A stretch of DNA of 12,963 nucleotides, from the NCBI GenBank assembly GCA_013153345.1, contig JAADEQ010000121.1:1-12963 (forward strand), given 5' to 3'. The notes beneath the pieces are model-generated. The model made no database searches, had not been told where the DNA came from, and saw nothing but the letters and a program-made list of their open reading frames with translations. Both the position numbers and the translations under genes were made by a program. Every line of letters starts with the position of its first letter. Within the stretch, counting starts at the first letter, position 1. This document shows, piece by piece, positions 7,411 through 12,963 of this stretch. This DNA comes from Campylobacterota bacterium. Its GTDB lineage: Bacteria > Campylobacterota > Campylobacteria > Campylobacterales > Sulfurovaceae.

Positions 7411-7928
7411 TGAGAGTTACTATTTTATTAATTATCTCTTTTATCTTTTTATTTTCTCAAAACCTAGAGGAGTTAAAGAGGCTTGGAGAGAAAGGGGATA
7501 TTAATGCCTTAACCACTCTTGGAATGATGTATGAGAATGGAGATGGGGTTGAGGTCAATTTGGATTTGGCAAAGAGATACTACTCTCAAGCAGCTGAGCT
7601 TGGTAGTGAGGATGCAAAGATTGCTTTGGCTCTTTTACTTTTGGATGAGACTATTCAAAAGAGTGTTAGTTTAAAAAATAAAGTAGCAGTTAAGGGGAAT
7701 GAGAAGCTTAATATTGAGCTCTCAATTGAGGATTTAAAAGAGATTTTAAATAGGGCTAAAAAGATGGATAAGGATGCTCTTTTTACTTTGGCTACCATCT
7801 ATGAGAATGGAATAGGAGATATTAAACCAGATATAAAAAGAGCATTAGCGCTATATAAAAAGGCTGCTAAATTGGGAAGTCAAAAGGCAAAAAGGGTATT
7901 GGAGTTAAAGGGAGAGAAGGTAGAGTAG
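7410..7928 (+). CDS. Secreted Sel1-like repeat (TPR-family) protein
   Basis: This 172-residue protein has an N-terminal signal peptide: Arg2, then a hydrophobic stretch at 3-15, with probable cleavage near FS/QN (16-17). Two Sel1-like repeats follow, around 27-66 (ALTTLGMMYENGDGV, then AKRYYSQAAELGS) and 122-160 (ALFTLATIYENGIGD, then ALALYKKAAKLGS). A helical, less conserved spacer separates them. Such repeats form alpha-solenoids for protein-protein contact; related small Sel1 proteins in Helicobacter are the Hcp proteins. No catalytic residues are evident. I chose ATG at 7410 over the in-frame TTG one codon earlier because it overlaps the proC stop by one base and has GAGGAGA just upstream. 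Its link with proC may be only transcriptional. Confidence 0.85.
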   Translation: MRVTILLIISFIFLFSQNLEELKRLGEKGDINALTTLGMMYENGDGVEVNLDLAKRYYSQAAELGSEDAKIALALLLLDETIQKSVSLKNKVAVKGNEKLNIELSIEDLKEILNRAKKMDKDALFTLATIYENGIGDIKPDIKRALALYKKAAKLGSQKAKRVLELKGEKVE

Positions 7929-8000
7929 ATATATTTTTTTGACCTCTTTGCTAATATTGGGGGAGTTTACTTCTTCTAAATCTTTCTAAGTAATAAAGGT

Positions 8001-8006
8001 TATAAT
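8001..8006 (+). promoter_or_regulatory. -10 box for hisS
   Basis: A perfect TATAAT lies 29 bases before the hisS ATG within the 107-base gap after the Sel1 gene, predicting a leader of about 23 bases with AAAAGGG as ribosome-binding site. Nothing else was recognised in that gap. Confidence 0.5.
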
Positions 8007-8035
8007 TTCATACTACTATTTCAAAAGGGTTAAGT

Positions 8036-9259
8036 ATGATAAAACCGCTTAGAGGGATGAGAGATTTAGCATTTGAGGATGCTAAAAAGTTTGAATATTT
8101 TATTGATACTGCAACAAATATTGCAAAAAAGTATGGGTATGAGTATCTTGAGACTCCAATTTTAGAAGAGAGTGCGCTTTTTAAAAGAAGCGTTGGGGAG
8201 AGTAGCGATATTGTAAATAAGGAGATGTATCAATTTATTGATAAGGGTGGCAATGATGTATGTTTGCGCCCAGAAGGAACTGCTGGAGTTGTGAGATTTT
8301 TTATTAGTAATAAGCTTGATAGGCAAGATGGAAAATATAAGTTTTTATATTATGGACCAATGTTTAGATATGAGCGTCCTCAAAAGGGGAGATTTAGAGA
8401 GTTTCATCAGTTTGGGTGTGAGAGTTTTGGAGAAGAAAGCGTCTATGAGGACTATACAATAATTGAGCTAATTAGTAAGATTTTTGATGAGTTAAATATT
8501 GCTTATTCTCTTGAGATAAACTCTTTAGGCTGCAGTGAATGTATGCCAAAATATAAAGAAAAATTGGTCGAGTTTTTAGAAGATATTAAAGATGAGCTTT
8601 GTGAGGATTGCCAAAGAAGGATAAAGACAAATCCAATTAGAGTTTTAGATTGCAAAAACCAAAACTGCAAAACTGCTCTTTCTAATGCTCCCAAGATAAC
8701 TGATAATCTATGTAGCAGCTGCCATAGCGATTTTGAGAAATTAAAAGAGCTTCTTGAAAATAGCGGTATTGAATTTAGTGTAAATAAAAATTTAGTAAGG
8801 GGGCTTGATTATTATAATAAGAGCGCATTTGAGTTTATTAGCAGCAATTTAGGGGCTCAAAATGCAATTGCTGGGGGTGGAAGATATGATAAGCTGGTTG
8901 AGTTTTTGGGAGGAAAGCCAACTGCAGCAGTTGGTTTTGCAATTGGAGTTGAGAGAGTCTTAGAGCTATTAGAGCTTCCAGAGCAAAAAAGAGAAGGGTA
9001 CTATTTTGGAGCAATGAGCAAAGAGGGGGTTGATAAGGTAGTAAAGGTTGCAAAGGATATTAGAAAAGATAATAGAGCCTTTGTTGAGTTTGAGCCAAAA
9101 AAGCTAAAGGCGCATTTAAAGAGTGCAGATAGACAAAATAGCAGATATTGTTGCATTGTGGGGGAGGATGAGTTAAAAAATGATACAATTTGGGTAAAAG
9201 ATTTGGAAGAGAAAAGAGAATTTATAGTTAGTAGTGATGAGTTTGTAAAAAATATATAA
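8036..9259 (+). CDS. hisS: Histidyl-tRNA synthetase
   Basis: Class II aminoacyl-tRNA synthetase charging tRNA-His. The 407-residue protein has motif 2 at 104-127 (YYGPMFRYERP and GRFREFHQFG), the histidine-binding motif VRGLDYYNKS (254-263) and motif 3 at 296-312 (TAAVGFAIGVERVLE). The C-terminal anticodon-binding domain covers roughly 320-407. An insertion domain at 160-240 carries eight cysteines (C166xxC169, C189xxC192, C206x4C211, C226xxC229). This Cys-rich insertion occurs in many bacterial HisRS and is likely a zinc site. The gene has its own promoter, and its downstream neighbour has another. Confidence 0.97.
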   Translation: MIKPLRGMRDLAFEDAKKFEYFIDTATNIAKKYGYEYLETPILEESALFKRSVGESSDIVNKEMYQFIDKGGNDVCLRPEGTAGVVRFFISNKLDRQDGKYKFLYYGPMFRYERPQKGRFREFHQFGCESFGEESVYEDYTIIELISKIFDELNIAYSLEINSLGCSECMPKYKEKLVEFLEDIKDELCEDCQRRIKTNPIRVLDCKNQNCKTALSNAPKITDNLCSSCHSDFEKLKELLENSGIEFSVNKNLVRGLDYYNKSAFEFISSNLGAQNAIAGGGRYDKLVEFLGGKPTAAVGFAIGVERVLELLELPEQKREGYYFGAMSKEGVDKVVKVAKDIRKDNRAFVEFEPKKLKAHLKSADRQNSRYCCIVGEDELKNDTIWVKDLEEKREFIVSSDEFVKNI

Positions 9260-9267
9260 AGTTTTTG

Positions 9268-9273
9268 TATAAT
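9268..9273 (+). promoter_or_regulatory. Extended -10 box for the aminotransferase gene
   Basis: A perfect TATAAT preceded by TTTTTG (extended TG-type) lies 28 bases before the ATG at 9302, in the short gap after hisS. It is one of the clearest promoter matches in the window. Confidence 0.55.
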
Positions 9274-9301
9274 ATCAACATTTTAAAAAAAGGGCAAGAT
9301 T

Positions 9302-10474
9302 ATGTTTTCAAGAAGAATTGAGGCACTATCTCCATCAATTACTATTGCAATCTCAACATTAGCAAAGGAGCTAAAGGCTCAAGGAAAAGATATCCTAAGC
9401 TTTAGTGCAGGAGAGCCAGATTTTGATACTCCAAAAAAGATTAAAGATGCTGCAATTGAGGCAATTAAGCTTGGATTTACGCGCTATACTCCAGTTGCAG
9501 GGATTCCAGAGCTGCTTGAGGCAATTGTTGATAAGTTAAAAAGGGATAATGATTTAGAGTATAAAACTTCTCATGTAATGGTTAGCAATGGGGCAAAGCA
9601 ATCTTTGTTTAATATAACTCAAGCTCTGCTTGATGAGGGGGATGAGGTTATTATTCCAGCTCCATATTGGGTTACATATCCAGAGCTTGTAAAGTATGCT
9701 TCAGCAAAGCCAGTTATTATTAATACAAGTGAGCAAAGAGGCTTTAAGCTAACTCCAAAGGAGCTTGAGGAGGCAATTACTCCAAAGACAAAGATGTTAA
9801 TTTTAACAACTCCTTCAAATCCAACAGGAGCAGTCTATTCAAAAGAGGAGTTAGAGCGCCTTGCAAAGGTGTTGGAGGGAACTGATATTTGGGTTATTAG
9901 TGATGAGATGTATGAGAAGCTGGTATTTGATAATACAAAATTTGTTTCAACCGCTTCAATTAGTGAGGATATGTTTAATAGAACAATAACTGTTAATGGG
10001 CTTAGCAAATCAGTGGCAATGACTGGCTGGAGAATGGGATATTTGGCAACTCCTAATGAAGAGCTGGTTAAAAAGATGATTGCGCTTCAGTCTCAAAGCA
10101 CTTCAAATATCAACTCAATCACTCAAAAGGCTTCAATTGTGGCACTTGATGGAAGTGTTGATGAAGAGATTGAAAGAATGCGTCAAGCGTTTGAGGCAAG
10201 GGCAAATGAGGCAGTTAAGCTATTTAATGAGATTGAGGGAATGAGTGTGCTAAAGCCAAAAGGAGCCTTTTATCTTTTTGTTAATATAAAAGATTTAAAT
10301 ATTGGCTCAATGGAGTTTTGTGAAAGACTTCTTGAAGAGTATGGTGTAGCAGTTGTGCCTGGGGTTGGATTTGGAATGGATGGCTATTTTAGATTCTCAT
10401 TTGCAACTGATATTACAACAATTAGAATGGGAATTAGAAGAATAGAGAAGTTTGTAAAGTCATTAAAGAGATAG
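9302..10474 (+). CDS. Aspartate aminotransferase, class I subgroup Ib
   Basis: This PLP enzyme of 390 residues transfers the amino group between aspartate and 2-oxoglutarate. The PLP-binding Lys236 sits in NGLSKS. Other fold type I landmarks are GEPDF (37-41), YTPVAG (62-67), SNGAKQ (95-100), SNPTG (172-176), the Asp201 pyridine-N ligand in ISDEMYE, and the carboxylate-binding Arg364 in RFSFA. The overall pattern fits subgroup Ib, which in several bacteria also serves as prephenate or multi-substrate aminotransferase, so the substrate range is not fixed by sequence. The gene is monocistronic as judged by its own promoter and a downstream hairpin. Confidence 0.93.
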   Translation: MFSRRIEALSPSITIAISTLAKELKAQGKDILSFSAGEPDFDTPKKIKDAAIEAIKLGFTRYTPVAGIPELLEAIVDKLKRDNDLEYKTSHVMVSNGAKQSLFNITQALLDEGDEVIIPAPYWVTYPELVKYASAKPVIINTSEQRGFKLTPKELEEAITPKTKMLILTTPSNPTGAVYSKEELERLAKVLEGTDIWVISDEMYEKLVFDNTKFVSTASISEDMFNRTITVNGLSKSVAMTGWRMGYLATPNEELVKKMIALQSQSTSNINSITQKASIVALDGSVDEEIERMRQAFEARANEAVKLFNEIEGMSVLKPKGAFYLFVNIKDLNIGSMEFCERLLEEYGVAVVPGVGFGMDGYFRFSFATDITTIRMGIRRIEKFVKSLKR

Positions 10475-10492
10475 AGAAGATATCTCTTCTCT
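10473..10492 (+). terminator. Hairpin after the aminotransferase gene
   Basis: A perfect 8-bp inverted repeat (AGAGAAGA and TCTTCTCT) with a TATC loop begins within the TAG stop codon. There is no T tract immediately after it, so it may be a weak terminator or an mRNA 3'-end stabiliser. Confidence 0.4.
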
Positions 10493-10552
10493 TATAGAGC
10501 AAATATATAGCAAAATTGTAAATAAAATCTTCTTTTTTTAAACTTTTATAGC

Positions 10553-10558
10553 TAAAAT
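10553..10558 (+). promoter_or_regulatory. -10 box for the CopD-like gene
   Basis: TAAAAT in TAGCTAAAATCC lies 26 bases before the ATG at 10585. It is preceded by a 16-base element (10535-10550) also found upstream of the ATPase promoter. Confidence 0.45.
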
Positions 10559-10584
10559 CCTTAAATATCTTTTAAGGAGTTTAG

Positions 10585-11052
10585 ATGAGAGAGCTATTTA
10601 ATAACTACTCAACAATAATTATATTTTTGCATGTCTTATCAGCTGTTGTTTGGATTGGAGGAATGATTGCAATAAGGGTTGCGGTTCATCCAACAATGCA
10701 TACAATTGAGGATAAGAAGATTAGAGTTGGAAAGACTCTAATGATTGTTGGAAGGTTATTTAATTTGGTGATGCCTTTTATTGCGCTGCTTCTTATAACA
10801 GCAATTATAATGATAGTAGCTTTGGATTTAAAAGGAGGGATTGTATATGCTAAAGAGGGGATTTGGACCATTATGACTATAAATTATCTCTATATGTATT
10901 ATAGAAGAAGCAAAGCTCAAAGGCTATTTGATAAGGGAGAGTTGCAAGAGGCAGTAAAGTTGGTAGCAAATATCCCTCATACTCTTCTTCCAATTAATAT
11001 ATTCTTAGGGGTGGTTGCTATCTATTTAGGAGTTGTATTAAGAGGATTATAG
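10585..11052 (+). CDS. CopD-like four-helix integral membrane protein
   Basis: This 155-residue inner-membrane protein has four predicted helices at about 9-31, 58-82, 92-106 and 131-152. The first helix carries FLHVLSAVVWIGG with His16 and is followed by a basic HPTM segment with His35. This first-helix pattern is seen in the broad CopD/HemJ-type families of small heme- or copper-associated membrane proteins. His132 near the start of helix four could be a second ligand. It is not a clear HemJ protoporphyrinogen oxidase, whose first helix reads differently, so I give no gene symbol and no definite function. AAGGAG lies upstream of the ATG. It is flanked by its own promoter and a downstream hairpin, so it appears monocistronic. 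Confidence 0.75.
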   Translation: MRELFNNYSTIIIFLHVLSAVVWIGGMIAIRVAVHPTMHTIEDKKIRVGKTLMIVGRLFNLVMPFIALLLITAIIMIVALDLKGGIVYAKEGIWTIMTINYLYMYYRRSKAQRLFDKGELQEAVKLVANIPHTLLPINIFLGVVAIYLGVVLRGL

Positions 11053-11085
11053 GAGGCTTTTGTTGCCTCTAGTGGTTTGATTTTT
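11053..11085 (+). terminator. Probable rho-independent terminator after the CopD-like gene
   Basis: A GC-rich 5-bp stem (GAGGC at 11053-11057, GCCTC at 11065-11069) with a 7-base loop, extendable by one G-U pair, starts right after the stop codon. T-rich sequence (TTTGATTTTT) follows after a short gap. Confidence 0.45.
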
Positions 11086-11125
11086 GCTTCTATTTGATTA
11101 TTTGTGCTTTTTTAATAATTTTGGA

Positions 11126-11131
11126 TAAAAT
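11126..11131 (+). promoter_or_regulatory. -10 box for the purT unit
   Basis: TAAAAT in TTTTGGATAAAATACC lies 25 bases before the ATG at 11157. No PurR-like operator or purine riboswitch fold fits in the leader of about 19 bases. Confidence 0.5.
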
Positions 11132-11156
11132 ACCCCTTAAAAAATTAGGATAGGAT

Positions 11157-12323
11157 ATGAAGTTTACAACCCCTTTAAAGCCAAATTCAATATCTATTAT
11201 GTTATTAGGTTCTGGAGAGCTTGGAAAAGAGGTAGCAATTGAGGCTCAGCGATTGGGAATAGAGGTGATTGCAGTAGATAGATATGAGAATGCTCCTGCG
11301 ATGTTGGTTGCTAATAGGAGTGAGGTTGTTAATATGTTGGATAAGGATAGCTTAGTTGAGGCTATAAAAAAGCATAAGCCGACCTATATTTTGCCAGAGG
11401 TGGAGGCTATTAATATTGAGGCTCTATTTGAAGCTGAGAAGTTAGGCTTTAGGGTGATTCCAAATGCTGAAGCTGTTAATAAGACAATGAATAGAAAAAA
11501 TATTCGCACCTTTGCAGCTGAAGAGCTTGGGTTAAAGACTAGTAGATATAGATTTGTAAAGAGTTTAGAGGAGCTTCAAGAGGCTGCAAAGGAGCTTGGG
11601 TTTCCAGTTGTAATAAAGCCAGTAATGAGTAGCTCTGGGCATGGACAATCTATTGCCTATAATAAAGAGGATTTAAAGAACTCTTTTGAGTTAGCCAAAG
11701 AGGCAAGGGGAGATAGTAGTGAGTTGATAGTTGAGGAGTTTATTGAGTTTGATTATGAGATAACTCTTCTTACAGCTCAAAATGATAAAGAGACTATCTT
11801 TTGTGAGCCAATTGGACATATTCAAAAAGATGGGGATTATATCTTCTCTTGGCAACCAGCTAATATGAAAGAAGAGACTCTAAAAAAGGCTCAAGAGATT
11901 GCAAAAGCAGTAACAAATGGGCTTGGAGGTAGAGGAATTTTTGGAGTTGAATTTTTTATTAAAGGGGATGAGGTATATTTTAGTGAGCTTAGCCCTAGAC
12001 CGCATGATACTGGAATGGTTACTTTAATTACTCAATCTCAAAGTGAGTTTGCTCTTCATTTAAGAGCTGTTTTAAATCTTCCTTTAAATTATACATTTTT
12101 TTCTCCAGGAGCTAGTGGCGCATATAAGGCAAAAAATGAGAGTAATAATCCAGTTATTGAGGTGCCAGATTGCGCATTTACTCCACAATCTTTTGTTAGA
12201 ATTTTTGGTAAACCAAATAGCCATAAGGGAAGAAGATTAGCAGTTGCACTTGCAATAGATAGTGATGTGGAGAAGGCTAAGAGTAAGGTTAAAGAGATTG
12301 TTTCAAAGATGAATGACTATTAA
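11157..12323 (+). CDS. purT: Formate-dependent phosphoribosylglycinamide formyltransferase (GAR transformylase 2)
   Basis: An ATP-grasp enzyme of 388 residues that makes formyl-GAR from GAR, formate and ATP in de novo purine synthesis, bypassing the folate-dependent PurN reaction. The N-terminal pre-ATP-grasp domain has [11 protein letters not shown] (16-26). The ATP-grasp core has [12 protein letters not shown] (154-165), EEF (193-195), metal-binding Glu265 in GVEFF and Glu277 in [11 protein letters not shown], a PurT hallmark at 276-286. The full length matches E. coli PurT (392). Presence of PurT suggests free formate is available in the cell. The next gene starts 11 bases downstream with its own AAGGAG, so the two are likely co-transcribed although functionally unrelated. 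Confidence 0.96.
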   Translation: MKFTTPLKPNSISIMLLGSGELGKEVAIEAQRLGIEVIAVDRYENAPAMLVANRSEVVNMLDKDSLVEAIKKHKPTYILPEVEAINIEALFEAEKLGFRVIPNAEAVNKTMNRKNIRTFAAEELGLKTSRYRFVKSLEELQEAAKELGFPVVIKPVMSSSGHGQSIAYNKEDLKNSFELAKEARGDSSELIVEEFIEFDYEITLLTAQNDKETIFCEPIGHIQKDGDYIFSWQPANMKEETLKKAQEIAKAVTNGLGGRGIFGVEFFIKGDEVYFSELSPRPHDTGMVTLITQSQSEFALHLRAVLNLPLNYTFFSPGASGAYKAKNESNNPVIEVPDCAFTPQSFVRIFGKPNSHKGRRLAVALAIDSDVEKAKSKVKEIVSKMNDY

Positions 12324-12334
12324 TAAGGAGCGAT

Positions 12335-12963
12335 ATGAGAGCAAAGTTAAAAGTTATTTTGCCACTTATTTTACTTATTTATATTGTAGCTGAGATGGTC
12401 TTAAAAGCAAATAACATTGAGCTTTGCTCAAGTAGTGGTTGTGCATTGGCTGGGGAGTTATTAAAATTTAAATCTAGCTATCTAAATTATCTTGGAATTG
12501 CTGGGGCTTTTTGTTTGCTAGTTTTGGCTTTAATAAAGGGGGAGATGGCCCAAAGGTTATATTCAATTTTACTTATTGCAATGGTCTTTTTTGAGTCTTT
12601 ATTAATAGCTTCTCAATTAAATTTGAACCCTGAGGTATGTAAGTTTTGCTTGGGGGTATATTTGCTTTTGATTTTAATGTTAATAAATGATAATATAAAG
12701 CTATTTTTGACACTTTTGCCTGCAATTGGAGCTATATTTTTGGCCTTTTTTATTTTGGCAATTCCAAAAAATAAGAGTTTAGTCAAAGAGGATGGACTAT
12801 ATTTAATTGCCTCTAAGAGCTGTCCACATTGCAAAGAGGCTAAAGAGTTTTTAGACTCTAAAGGGGTTGAGTATAGAGTAATTGATGCGAAGGATGTTAA
12901 TGCTTACTATTTTGCTAAGAGTTTAGATATCTCTAAGATTCCTATTGCTATAAAAAAAGAAAA
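12335..12963 (+). CDS. VKOR-thioredoxin fusion, disulfide-forming membrane protein (3' end beyond window)
   Basis: The reading frame is open from this ATG (AAGGAG five bases upstream) to the window edge, with 209 residues visible. Five hydrophobic helices (about 7-25, 50-68, 76-94, 102-117, 123-143) are followed by a thioredoxin-like domain from about 154. The VKOR part has the loop cysteines C31 and C36, and the quinone-proximal C102-K-F-C105 at the start of helix 4. The thioredoxin part has CPHC (163-166) and Ile-Pro (202-203), the likely cis-proline loop. Charge distribution places both cysteine loops and the thioredoxin domain in the periplasm, as in bacterial VKOR-Trx fusions. Such proteins oxidise periplasmic thiols and pass electrons to quinone, replacing or supplementing DsbB/DsbA. 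Sequence similarity to VKOR outside the cysteines is weak, so the assignment rests on topology and motif order. Confidence 0.8.
   Translation, partial: MRAKLKVILPLILLIYIVAEMVLKANNIELCSSSGCALAGELLKFKSSYLNYLGIAGAFCLLVLALIKGEMAQRLYSILLIAMVFFESLLIASQLNLNPEVCKFCLGVYLLLILMLINDNIKLFLTLLPAIGAIFLAFFILAIPKNKSLVKEDGLYLIASKSCPHCKEAKEFLDSKGVEYRVIDAKDVNAYYFAKSLDISKIPIAIKKE

Noticed and set aside
7929..8035. Possible small RNA or regulatory leader before hisS
   Set aside because: No stable hairpin or T-box-like elements were seen, and the -10 box lies within 30 bases of the start codon.
8533..8730. Cysteine pairs in hisS as a fused or inserted novel zinc-finger domain
   Set aside because: A Cys-rich insertion at this position is found in many bacterial histidyl-tRNA synthetases and is not unusual.
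10585..11052. HemJ protoporphyrinogen oxidase
   Set aside because: Length and helix count are close, but the first-helix motif (HVLSAVVWIGG) is more like CopD-type proteins than HemJ, so only a family-level call was made.
12613..12834. Minus-strand open frame at the right end
   Set aside because: It is antisense to the VKOR-thioredoxin gene, which has correct motifs, a ribosome-binding site and a continuous frame.
1..12963. CRISPR arrays, tRNA/rRNA genes, insertion sequences, phage or defence clusters
   Set aside because: No regularly spaced repeats, tRNA-like cloverleaf, transposase motifs or phage genes were recognised on either strand.

Overview
This is an AT-rich window (roughly one-third G+C by eye). 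Its protein families, very low GC and T-rich promoters with TATAAT/TAAAAT -10 boxes point to a member of the Campylobacterota (epsilonproteobacteria). The genus cannot be fixed from sequence alone. The gene set (heavy-metal ATPase of the CcoI/FixI type, archaeal-like SdhA/SdhB pair, VKOR-thioredoxin fusion) would fit a chemolithotrophic or microaerobic lineage, but that is inference.

Layout: one gene lies on the minus strand at the left end, a copper-type P1B ATPase (99-2507). It diverges from a rightward series filling the rest of the window. The rightward genes are a small MNT-type nucleotidyltransferase and YjbQ (one operon); a D-2-hydroxyacid dehydrogenase overlapping an SdhA/FrdA-like flavoprotein, followed by its iron-sulfur partner (one operon); proC and a secreted Sel1-repeat protein (overlapping by one base); hisS; a class I aspartate aminotransferase; a four-helix CopD-like membrane protein; and purT followed by a VKOR-thioredoxin fusion that runs off the right edge. 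No gap exceeds about 110 bases. No rRNA, tRNA, CRISPR, IS or phage gene was seen.

Most of the window is metabolic and translation housekeeping. The part that rewards a closer look is the 3376-6600 operon. The flavoprotein has Gln where covalent-FAD enzymes have the flavin-linking His. The iron-sulfur subunit has an extra Cys that should turn the usual [3Fe-4S] site into a second [4Fe-4S]. No anchor or CCG-domain subunit is encoded beside them. Together these point to a non-classical (type E, methylmenaquinol- or thiol-linked) fumarate reductase/succinate dehydrogenase, translationally coupled to a D-2-hydroxyacid dehydrogenase.

Regulation looks simple. Almost every transcription unit has a recognisable -10 box about 25-30 bases before the start codon, implying leaders of about 16-24 bases with no room for riboswitches. 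I found no clear evidence of a novel defence or mobile system; the findings are graded accordingly.
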